From positions 186,001 through 250,000 of the forward strand of contig VIIQ02000082.1 in the NCBI GenBank assembly GCA_007449985.2: a stretch of DNA of 64,000 bases. The letters are read 5' to 3'. Positions 54,671 through 64,000 of the stretch are shown piece by piece. Position 1 is the stretch's first letter. The number at the start of each line of letters is the position of its first letter. The translations under genes were made by a program, and so were the position numbers. The stretch comes from Desmodesmus armatus. Lineage: Eukaryota > Chlorophyta > Chlorophyceae > Sphaeropleales > Scenedesmaceae. The notes beneath the pieces were generated by a model that saw only the letters and a program-made list of their open reading frames with translations, had not been told where the DNA came from and ran no database searches.

Positions 54671-57600
54671 ATGGGGAAAACAAACCGCGGACGTACACAC
54701 AAAGGGCACAAGCCCCCCTCCCTGCGATTATCAGGGACGGGGAGCGTGTCTGAGGTGTTACAAAGGGTCCTGGCGAGGTCACGTTCAGTGCACAGCCAGT
54801 GTGCAAATGACAGGCCCAAGGCTGTTGACACCATGCTCAAAGCCAGGAATGCGGTGTTGGCAGCTAAGTCATATCCCCAAGCATCCTTTGACTCCTTGCG
54901 GGACGCCTACAAAAGGTGTCCTAACAAAGGTTGTCAACACACTGGGGGATGTCAACACACTGCTGGTGTGTATGTATGGGTGTGCAAGGATGGGGCATAT
55001 TATGTTGGTTCATTTGGGCGGTCAAAGCAAGGGAAATCATCTCTAAGCATCCGTGCTTCTACACACCTGCATAAAGCAAATGGGTGGGTCCGTCACGGTG
55101 CAGGCATCCATGCCAAATCCACGGAACAAGGTAAATTGTATGGTCGGTGGGTGAAGCGTGGCTTGGATGATTGGTATGTGTTTCCTTTGGAGCTGCTTCC
55201 AAACGATACACCTTGGGATGAAATTCGTCAGGTTGAGCAGAGCTGGATAGACACTTTGTGGGCCAAAGGGCGGGGCCTGAACCGCATCAACGCGTATGCA
55301 GAGGCACCGCCACCCACAGTGTTTTGTGCGCCTGTTGCGGCTGGAAGGGTGAGGGGGTATCGGATTATGGCAAGGCGTGTTTATGCTTGTTACGTTGCGT
55401 ATGCAAACGGCCGGCTGTCACATGCCAACGCCGTTTCATACTTTGCACGCTTCAAAACCAGCAACGTGGTTAAGGTGAATCACTATTGCATGGTGGGTGG
55501 CCCACCCACTGATCAAGAGACTGCTGGGGATGAGCGTGTGTGGGTTGTACCAGTTGATTTTCCGGCGGTGCTGATTGACATTCTGAAGCCGGTACTTTCT
55601 GTGCGTCAAAAAGAAGGTACCAGCAGTAAGCAACGGGTCATGGTGTTGCCGTTCAAGAGTGCTGTCTTTGACAAGCTCCCACTGCAGCAGGTACTAAACG
55701 ACCCAACCCTTCGTACGGGTCTGCCTGCCAGTGCCGCTACTGCATTGGGTAATTTGGGGTCTGTGTGTCTTGGTTTTGCATATAGCAAGCCATTGGGCTT
55801 GCGCGTTTGCAACACTGCAGGTGTAGCAAAGAAGCTTACACCCGCGGACGTAGCACGCATTAAATCTTTACCTTGTGGGTGTGAAACACATGCACAGTTT
55901 TACAGGGAGAAAGGTTGGTTGCCTGAGGGACATGACCATGTTGTCACTTGCGATCCCACTTGTTTGAGGGGCGACGGCGTGGATGAAGGGTTGCGCTGGT
56001 TGTTTGCCCAAGGCTTTAAACACAGAGCCGAAGGCTTGGAGGTTCGCATGTGTGGCGCTGTGCGTCAAGAGGTACTAGTACACTTACGCCAGGGATTGGA
56101 AAAGTTCTTGCAGAAAAATCACTTGAGGGTTTCGTCGTGTCAGGGTTGGATTGACGCTGTTGTGTCTAAGGTGAAGCATATGCTTGATACCAGAAGGGAC
56201 TTTGCAGACAACCAGGTTTTGTCTACAAAGTCAAGGCCTCACAACGAGGATGCCAGGTTCCAGCCATGGAAGCCTGTGTAAAACTCAGTTTTGAAGCGGT
56301 TGCACCAGGACTTTTGCGTGTCTACTGCCGACAAACTCACAAACAATTATGTTATCGTATGTTTGAAACATTACGTATCTTTGGTGGAAGAAGACCTATG
56401 CACTCCCCTAGAGGAGGGCGGGTTTTATGAGTATGTGGCTGGGGGGATTGATGCTGCTGCTCAGAAGGTGCGACAGGCCACGCAGAGGGCATCAACCTAT
56501 GTCTTTGATAGCGGTACCAACCTTCAGAATGTGTTTAAACACGTACCTTATGCATCGGGTCTTGTGAAACTGCACAAGAAGCCCATCAAGTTCAGGTTTC
56601 TGGCTTGTAGTAAGAAAAATGGGCTGCGCAAGCCAGCACGATGGTTGTCGGCATTGTTGCGCGACCTACACGGGGACTTATCTGAGGCATGGAGAGGCTT
56701 GTTGTCGTCCTTAGGCGTGAATTGGGCTGACACGCCACCGTGGTACCTTACATCAACCTCACAGTTGGTGGATGTTGTCAGGCGTTTCAACTCAAAACGC
56801 ATGTCACTTGAGGACTTTGTGGCTGGGGGCGGTTGGCAGGGAGCAGACGTGGTGAGATTATACACCAACATACCTCACAACTCCCTCAATGAGGCACTGG
56901 TGTGGGTTTTGGATAAGGCTTGGGAACGCCACCAGAATTGTGAGGCTGTCTTGGTTTTTGCGGACAAGATTTTTGAGCCTATCTGGCTCCCGCATATACA
57001 GGCGTACTACTTTCGCCGTGGGTTTGCATGGTCAAATATACGTCGGGGTAAGCATTGTGAGAAGGGAGACTTTTTTGTTTTCACAAAGACAGAGGCAAAG
57101 GAAATGCTAATGTTGTTGGTCGATAACTCATACGTACAGTTTGCTGGCAAGGTGTATCGGCAAGCAAAGGGCATCCCAATGGGCATCAATCCTGCGGTGT
57201 TCCTTGCTAATTACTACCTTTTCTATTTTGAGTACAGGTTTTTGGAGCAGTTTAGGCAGGTCCTCAGGCAGTCTCCGCCAGCTGCGGAGAAAGTGCCTGC
57301 AGCACAACAGTGGCTGGCAGACAATGATATACAAGAAGCACCACCAGCCGAGTTACGGGGTACTATAGCCAAGCTTGTCTTAGATGGGTTTGAATTCACA
57401 GGTCGATTTGTGGATGACTTCACATCCGGGCCAAACAGATTCTTGAGCAGCCTTTGGTATGATTGTGATAGCATTTTGGGTGGTTTGATCAAAGGAATCT
57501 ATCCGGGAGGGGAGAATGGACTTAAGCTGGAGGGTGTACCAGGCGACCCATTTGCTTACCCCACACTTGATGTACGCATCACCACCGATGTAGATGACTT

Positions 57601-57976
57601 TGGAGGGGTCCAATCATACACTGAGTTGTATGACAAACGTAGGGAGCCATGCTACCGTGGCATACCCATGGTGCACTATGTGCATGTTTCCAGTGGGATC
57701 TCTGCACGAGTGGGCCCTAACATCTTGAGGGGCCAATTGCACAGGTTTTCACGCATCATCATGCGGCGGAAAAACTTCATCCAGGAAAGCATTAACTGCG
57801 TTATGGCTTTGCTAGAACGGGGGTATCACCAGCGCGTGGTTTTCAAGGTGTTGAGGCGTTTTTTGTATGACCATTACCACTTGTATGGGGACAGCAGCCG
57901 CTCAGCTTTGTGGGATGAAGTATCAGCAGGTTGTTCAGCTGGCCTGGGTGCTGCAAATGCGCCCCGACCAGTGTAA
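54671..57976 (+). CDS. GIY-YIG endonuclease + Penelope reverse transcriptase, one frame with an internal stop
   Basis: ATG 54,671 opens a frame of 536 codons to TAA 56279-56281. The same frame then runs on for 564 codons to 57976. The first part has a Cys/His cluster (CPNKGCQHTGGCQH), then GIY-YIG (GVYVWVCKDGAYYVGSFG, SIRASTHLH, WIDTLWAKGRGLNRIN). The region HDHVVTCDPTCLR then leads towards RT. The second part has RT block VSTADKLTNNYVIV, KLHKKPIKFR, motif A DVVRLYTNIPHN, motif B QAKGIPMGINPAVFLANYYL and motif C FVDDFTS, the Penelope-type palm with both motif-C aspartates. The RT half has no ATG near its start. The protein would copy element RNA at a nick made by GIY-YIG. The single stop is the only break I see. 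Confidence 0.92.
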
Positions 57977-59437
57977 GTTGCCATACGGGACGGAGTGGAC
58001 AACAAGGGTTGGGGAACTCACTTTTGAGCCCGATCCATGACCTACACTAGACTAGACACAACAACACACTAGCACAAACACTGGCCGAGGCTCTCACTTC
58101 GACAAGAAATTACAACAGACCGTCACTGCTGATAAGCATACCCCAAAAACAGCACATACAACACATACACCACATGAGATCCGATGGAGGGTGGGAGGTT
58201 GAGAGCAGCAACAGCAAGGCATTGTGATAACCTGGCAGTATTGAATATCCAGCACAGACCATTGGACATGTGACTATCCTGTCTCTTTGTTCTTTCACTT
58301 CCTCAATATCTCACTTGATCGGGTCACGTGTGCGACAGCTGCAAGTGTTTGAAACAGGTGCCAGTCACACAAGGTCACACGTTGGAGAAGGGCCAGCAAC
58401 AGGGTGTCATAAGCCAGCACTGGAGCAGGGGTCGACCCCCCTCTCCTTTGCTGTGCTGACATCTTGTTGCTGCGCTGTTCTGCAGGTATGTTCCTTGTGC
58501 TTTTGCAGGCAGAGTGTTGCTATTGTTGACATCAGCCCAGCCCAGCTCAGCAGGAGGAACAGCCAGCCTGACCCAGCACCGTTGATCACAGTGGAGCTTT
58601 GATGCAACATCCAGCCCAGCAGGAGGACAGCAACTGGCCAGGCACCTTCAGGTCACAGTAAGCCAAGGGTTTGGGGGCCCCGAAGCTCGTTTAGCTTCAG
58701 CTGCACATGCATATGCATCACTTACTACTTCTTTTCGTTGACAGACACGGCAGCTTCAGCCTCTGCGATCTTATTACAACATATGTACCCATAGACACAG
58801 AACAAAGGACAGCACCTCCAGCAGACAGACAGCACCGCTGAAAGCACCCCTAGAACTCCTACTGTCCTGAGGCGCTCGCCAACTCGATGGCCATCCTGCA
58901 GGTTCAAACGTGCTGGGTGGCCAATTGCAAGTCGCTGACGTACTGCCTGTACCTTTCCCTGCTGTCACTGCCCCCAGAGCCCTCCAGTACCAGCAGACCG
59001 TTGCAGTCAGCTGCGTCAGGCCCAGTTCAGGGCTCTGGTAGCCCAGTCACCGGGTGGGCAGCTGGTGTACTGCCTGTACATTTCCCTGCTGTCACCCCCA
59101 CCCCCCGCCAGGTGCCATCCAGCACCAGCTGACTGTCCAGCTGCCTCAGGCAGCCCAATTCAAGGCTGTGGCAGTCCAGTGCTGGGCAGCTCGTGTACTG
59201 CCTGTACATCCTCCCTACTGTTTCCGCCTCCCAGTGCCCTCCCCTGCCAGCTGACTGTCGAGCTAACTGTCCAGCTGCCTTGCCCAGCTCTAGGCTCTGG
59301 CAGCCCAGTGGTTGACAGCTGCTGTACTGCCTGTGCATCTTCCTGCTGTCACTGCCCCCCCCCCCCCCCATTTGCAACCACTACCAGCTGACTGTTCAGC
59401 TGCCTCAAGCATGCCTGAGGCAGCTGCGCAGCCCAAT
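57977..59437. other. Intergenic: 3' end of the retroelement and minisatellite
   Basis: The first 100-300 bp may be the 3' UTR of the element; a CA-rich stretch (ACACAACAACACACTAGCAC) lies at about 58,056-58,075. The rest, to 58,940, shows no gene. CAGCCCAGC-type short repeats lie around 58,530-58,630. From 58,940 the minisatellite begins. Confidence 0.4.
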
Positions 59438-59500
59438 TCAAGGCTCTGGCAGCCCAGTTGTTGGCAGCTGCAGTACTGCCTGTACATCCTCCCTGCTGGC
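58940..59500. repeat. Minisatellite of about 130 bp per unit
   Basis: Units begin GTACTGCCTGTAC (one with GCAT) at 58940, 59067, 59195, 59324 and 59473, giving periods of 127, 128, 129 and 149 bp. They share CTGTCACTGCCCCC, CAGCTGACTGTCCAGCTGCC and GGCTCTGGCAGCCCAGT. One unit carries a long C homopolymer. The last unit contains the stop codon and final codons of the minus-strand gene 59438-60902. Confidence 0.9.
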
Positions 59501-60902
59501 CTTGATACATATGTACTGCCTGTTGGGTCTCTTCATGGCCAGGATCTGCTGCATGGCTGCTGCTCCCTCAGGCCCGTACTGCTTCACGAGAGCTGCTGTT
59601 TGAGCTGCTACAGCCTGCTTCTGAGAGCGCAAGGATGCTGCGAATGCCTCTTCCCGTTGGGGGGGTGACTGGTACCTGTGCAGCAACCAACAGCGGTGTC
59701 GACTACTTGTTGAGGAGGGCGGCAAATTGACATCATGCCAAAATGTGCCAAGTGTGTGCTAAGTTAGAAGTCACAGTAGCAGTTGCTGCCATCATTGCAT
59801 CCCTCCAGCACATGCCATGCGCTGCTGCTTACTGGGCTGATGCATGCCATGGTCAAACCCACCGTTCGATGTGCTGTCGGTGCTTTGCTGTAGCCGCCAG
59901 AGCCTTGCCGTCCTGCTGCTGCAGCTGTACACTCTGCTGGAGCCTGCTGGGCAACTCTGTGCTGTGGTTCCACCCCGTTGTTGCCTCCCCCCGAGTGAAG
60001 GCGTAGTAGTGCTGGGTGTCGTAGCGCTGGCGTGGCGGTGACTTGGTGTGGCGCATGTCTGATGCGTCGAATGTACTGGATAGGGCATGGTTGGCTAGGT
60101 GTGAGTCTGATGCTAGTTTGGTGTACTTGCTGTCCGGCAGTGCGGTGCTGCAGGTCCACTGCAAGAAAAGGAGAGGGTGCAGCATGTGCAGCAACCGAAT
60201 GTGGCTAACTGGCATGAGGACTGTGATGAGCACCCAACGTGCTGTCAGCTGCTTTGCTGGGCATGTAGATGAGCCTCCTGTTGGTTTGGGCTTTGTGACA
60301 CTCCATTGCTTGTGGGGCCAAGGGCTCCTGTGCAGTCAATGTTGTGCCCGTGCTTGGCTGTGCCACAAGCTGCTGTGCTGCAGCACCAAACTGCATGGAT
60401 GCAAGTAGGAAGGCATGCTGACTGTGTGCATGCTGCTCAGCTGCTGCTGAAAGCTGCCGAAAAAAAAGCTGCCGAAAGCCGATGCAGCAGAAGCTCCTGA
60501 GGGAGCAGTACCCCCCGCACCTGGGGTCCCCTCACACCCATGGGGTCTGCGGCATACACCTGCTGCACCTCCCGCCGTGCTGCTTTCACCTGTGTCCATC
60601 GACGGATATAACCAGGAAGAAAGTTACTGGTTGATATGCAGGGCAGCACACCAGCCCAGTACCGCCATGCAGGGCTGCACACGACTGCAGTTGAACAGCA
60701 GCAGCTGCTGGGAAGCCAATGTGGTGCCACAGCAGCATGTTGAGGGTCCGAGCAGCACAACAGTAGCAATATGGTGAGCCTTTGAACTGTCTCTCACCTT
60801 TTCCAGAACTTGTACTTGCACAACCTGCTCATCTCTGGGGAAATTCAGCTGGCAGCGGGCCCTGCCAGGTGACTTTATCCTGCTGGCCTCAGCCGCCCCC
60901 AT
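59438..60902 (-). CDS. Unrecognised 235-residue protein
   Basis: Four exons in phase: 60798-60902, 60521-60589, 59863-60158, 59438-59675. It starts MGAAEASRIKSPGRARCQ. The middle is polar and charged, with SDSHLANHALSSTFDASDMR and PPRQRYDTQHYYAFTRGEA, and there is a Gln/Ala-rich helical part (FAASLRSQKQAVAAQTAALV). It has no signal peptide, membrane segment or motif I can name. The composition, short conserved-looking Tyr/His patches and lack of a transit peptide would suit a small cytoskeletal or ciliary protein, but that is a guess. The last 25 or so residues (VQAVLQLPTTGLPEP and stop) are encoded by minisatellite sequence, so the C-terminus may be a recent extension. Confidence 0.6.
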
Positions 60903-63183
60903 GCTGTTGTGTTGCAAGCAAGGTTTCAGTCTGTACTGAAAAGGTTTATGTATTGTGTCCAGGCCTTATGGAGCGAGCGGATGTTGAAGTGTCACAACTT
61001 TGTGGCAAAAGTTTGTGAGCTCACCAACTTGCAGGTTGTATACCGAGGGAAATTAGTTCGGTATTTATTTTTGCACATTTACGGTTTCCGGGTTTTTGGT
61101 TAAACAACGGTACTGGAAAATAACACAGCTACAGCCAGCATTTCCGCGCGCCGGTGCCGGTGCAGCCTAGCAGTCTGTACTTTTACACCGTTCACTGTCA
61201 CTGCTTCAGGGAAAATTAAATATGCAGTGCTCCCATGATGTGACGCCCCTTCCTGCAGGGGTCCCAAGCAACATACTGTAAGTCAGGATGTCAGGCACCA
61301 GGCCTTCCCACAGCCGCGAGTCTGTACTTGTATAGGTTCGTCGGACAGGCAGGAAAAACCTGTCATGCAGGCTGCAAAAAGCCAATCATACACAATAAGG
61401 TCATAAGGTAAGGCAGTATTGCCAACATACCGTAACACCGTGCATGCATATGTATAGTATGTGACAGGTGTATGACATGTCAGTGCAGGCGTGCTAGCAT
61501 GCCAGTCAAATTGCAAACAAGTGGCTGAGAAGCCGTCATCACCCAACATGCAACAAGCGTGACCAACACCAGCACTGCTACTCATGAAGCATTGTCAGAA
61601 CCGCAACGTTGCCCACTGAGCTGAGCTCCCCAAGTTGCGCACTTCAACCAGCAGGTGCACCCACACCTGCGCAAAAAGGGACTAACGATGTCATGTTGCA
61701 CAGCCATAGTGCAGATCGCAAAAGAATGTGCCAACAAGATGAGGATGGCTCCACCCACACCACACAATCATTGGTAGTCACATGGTCAACTTGCAGCCCT
61801 AGGGGCCTAGCAGTGCTTGACCCAATAGCCCTGCATTTCCATTGGACAGGACCTCAACATGTGCAAAGGAGAGCAATTCCAACAAGTCACGGGGGGCACT
61901 GCAATATGGCATGTCCAACGCCCTGTTGACAGCTTGTGGCAACCACCAAAAGCATCACGCAACCCACCTAAGGTGCTACGGCAACCACCCACACTTGCAC
62001 CTCCCGACTTCAAAACAAGGACTCCTTGTCCTCGGAGGACGATCACGTGACTAGGATGCTGCACATGGTGCAATCAGCATGGTTCGGATGTGCACACTTG
62101 CATGCCGCTGGTGTTTATGAGCCCTGCCAACGCCGCCGCAGACGAATGCCCTGGTTAGTCACTGCCCTCTGTTCTCTGTAAGCCCCTGAGATGCGTGCAC
62201 CGTGCTTACTCAACGAGAGATGCATGCACGAGAGCACAGCACAGCCGCTGGTCAACAAATGCACATCAAATGAGGACACAGCACAGCACAGCACAGCGCA
62301 CCAGGGCACAGCCTCCAGAAATGTCAAAGGTGTTGGCGAAGCAGCACATCCTGTCTTGAAGCCCCATATGCACCACAGGTGTCACAGCATAGTGCCGTTC
62401 ATGCATCAGGGAGTGGAGGGAGTGCCCACCCACAGATAAAGGTACGCACATGCGGCACATCAAAGACAGTCAAGATAGTACGGCAGCAGGGCACAGCATT
62501 GTCATCTGGCCCCAATAGGCGGTACTGCTGCCAGGTTTAAGGGTCCACGCTTCAGCCGCGTTCCTGACATTGGTGCAGAGCACCAACCTCCGGTCAAGAG
62601 CTGCTACAGAAACATCAACTCAACCCATCACGAGAAGCACCCAAGCACAAGCGCGGTACCTGCCAGCGCCATGCTTATAATCACAACTGGCCATGGTGAA
62701 TACGCCGCAGTTATCACACGCCCCTGAAGCTCAATCCCAAACCTCATTTCTCAAGCCCTGATGCAAGCATGCTCCACGGGTCACCTCTAGATCCCTGCTC
62801 AACAAAACAGTCTGGGTTGCTGTCCAGCAACAAGGTACCAACAAGATGCATTACTAGCAAAAAAGAAGCACAGCGCTGACACAGAAGATGTCAGGGTTCA
62901 ACAGGAACCGCACAAATTCCTAGGTGCGGCACCCAGCAACAAGATGTCAGTCAAAAGCCGAGCTGGGGATTCCATCGCAAAACTCATCCTGCAAAGCACG
63001 CCCTTCACACCTGGCCATCACCAAACATCTTGCACCGTACGGCGCACGCGTGCTGGTGCCATCTTTGAGACCCTGACCGTAGCTCAGCACACCGCACACC
63101 TCCTGGCTGCCTGTAGCCTCAGGCTAGTTTCCCAGAGGACAGGAGCCCTCCCCCCCCCCCCCCCTGGCCAGCTCCCTGTGCCT
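60903..63183. other. Long intergenic stretch
   Basis: Nothing convincing is seen. About 61,020-61,130 is unusually AT-rich and contains the inverted pair ATACCGA / TCGGTAT (61039-61063). A CACAG pentamer run lies at 62,275-62,298. A C14 run lies at 63,151-63,164. Short open frames in several registers have no domain. The K+ channel copy on the minus strand ends just to the right, so its 3' UTR is probably here. Confidence 0.4.
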
Positions 63184-63834
63184 AGTTATCCAGAGGAGAG
63201 CTGCTTCCCTGGCCATACTGTGACCCCTTCCCCGCATCCACATGCATCACTGCTCCCTGTACAGCAGGCGTCCGCACCACAATGCTTTTTTGCTGGCTGC
63301 GCTGTCCTGCGCCCTGCACCACACCCGCCTGAGTCTGCCCCATGCAGGCCCCTGCAAACCCTCCTGCAGCTGCTGCATGCGCCATCTCATCACTGCCTAC
63401 CCCCAAGGGCTCAGCACTCGTGTAGCCACTATCACTGCTGCGCATGGGCCCCCCGCGCTGCCTGCAGGAACGCTACCATGCGCATGCGTGCTGGCCTGCC
63501 GGGGCCGCGGGCTCCGCTCTGCCGGCCCTTCAACAGCAGCAGCGTCCAACACCCCAGACCCCAGGTTCAACAGCGTCGCGCCCGCTGCTGCAGGTGCTGA
63601 TGCTGCAGATGCAGCGCTGACTGGGACTGCATCTGTGGGGCCTGCTGCGGCTGCAGCTTCTGCTGTTCCCCAGAGGTCTGTGTGCTGCTGTGCTGGCCCA
63701 GGAGGGTCCAGGTTGCTGAAGCCCAGGGTGTCAGGCGGCCAGGCAGCGGCCACAGCAGCCCTGTCGGAGCAGTCAGACGGCAGCTGCAGGCGCGCCACCA
63801 CAAAGGCGTGGTCGTCCGGCTGCATCTCAGAATG
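63184..63834 (-). pseudogene. Last exon of a second, inverted K+ channel copy (partial, apparent frameshift)
   Basis: After a TTTGCAG acceptor at the same codon position as in the first gene, this minus-strand exon reads HSEMQPDDHAFVVARLQLPS and continues SDTLGFSNLDPPG-like (here PPDTLGFSNLDPPGP), nearly identical to exon 22765-23406 of the BK-type channel. After QQHTDL the two diverge. The frame closes at 63,397, but the frame one base away carries on from about 63,460 and ends with VVRTPAVQGAVMH, resembling VKVPGVQGAVAMH at the end of copy 1. A G6 run at the switch suggests a one-base indel, real or from sequencing. The upstream exons would lie beyond 64,000, so whether the gene is whole cannot be told here. 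Confidence 0.75.
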
Positions 63835-64000
63835 CTGCAAAGCACAGCATCAAAAGACACACAAGACTATGGGTGAGATGTCTCATAGAACTGTTTGCAT
63901 GTGACTGATGTGTTGCCTACATGCTAGCTACACTTGTATCCTCTATGCTGAACACACCGGTGACATAGAGACGTCAGCCAACAAGACAATTTGACAGTTG
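63835..64000 (-). other. Intron of the second K+ channel copy
   Basis: By analogy with copy 1, the sequence upstream of the acceptor at 63,835 is the intron before the last exon. No coding sequence is seen in these 166 bp. Confidence 0.5.

Larger units (their letters stand above)
53725..57976 (+). mobile_element. Penelope-like retroelement with N-terminal GIY-YIG (Chlamys-like)
   Basis: The element comprises a 5' array of short direct repeats (53725-53876), an upstream frame (53866-54450), duplicated hairpins (54395-54593), and a long frame with a GIY-YIG endonuclease followed by a Penelope-type reverse transcriptase (54671-57976). From the literature I know that most Penelope-like elements carry GIY-YIG at the C-terminus. 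A green-lineage group called Chlamys, related to animal Naiad elements, carries it at the N-terminus behind a Cys/His motif, as here. Both ends are approximate: I could not see a target-site duplication, and the 3' end lies somewhere in 57,977-58,300. The element sits between NEET and an unknown gene and interrupts no recognised gene. Confidence 0.88.

Noticed and set aside
62944..63904. Two long plus-strand frames at the right edge
   Set aside because: They lie antisense to the duplicated K+ channel exon, which matches copy 1 residue by residue with the same splice position.

Overview
The window is nuclear DNA of a green alga, most likely a chlorophycean (Chlamydomonas/Scenedesmus/Haematococcus type); I cannot name the species. 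Reasons: genes broken by many short introns with GTGAG-type donors and TGCAG acceptors; Ala/Gln/Gly-rich low-complexity exons; plastid-type proteins (a plant-type NEET protein, a plant/algal phosphohexomutase with a leader); a BK-type K+ channel; and a Penelope-like retroelement with an N-terminal GIY-YIG domain, an arrangement reported from green algae. Exon models below were built by hand by checking that splice sites and reading phase agree through every junction.

Layout. 216-1540 (-): 5' part of a secreted protein resembling periplasmic binding proteins, running off the left edge. 2895-9958 (-): 17-exon phosphoglucomutase/phosphomannomutase-like protein. 9959-12904: no confident gene, one possible exon. 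12905-23406 (+): 19 exons of a voltage-sensor K+ channel with two RCK domains. 25336-26146 (+): small secreted cysteine-rich (knottin-like) protein. 27321-42014 (+): very large SEC16, the ER-exit-site scaffold, with huge Gln/Ala-rich arms. 43179-45029 (-): membrane RING protein. 46016-50815 (-): Notchless (NLE), a WD40 60S ribosome-assembly factor. 51267-52565 (+): chloroplast NEET (CDGSH) protein, divergent from Notchless over about 450 bp. About 53725-58000 (+): Penelope-like element with GIY-YIG before RT in one frame interrupted by one stop codon. 59438-60902 (-): unrecognised 235-residue protein whose 3' end lies in a minisatellite. 63184-63834 (-): last exon of a second copy of the K+ channel in opposite orientation, running off the right edge.

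The genes are ordinary housekeeping and membrane genes and form no operon or single pathway. The most notable signals are structural: repeated tandem duplications that cover splice junctions in SEC16 and Notchless; introns built from CTGTG pentamers; an inverted second copy of the K+ channel 3' end about 40 kb away; a retroelement with permuted domains and an in-frame stop; probable single-base frameshifts in homopolymers; and several near-perfect palindromes. I did not find a clearly new multi-gene system.
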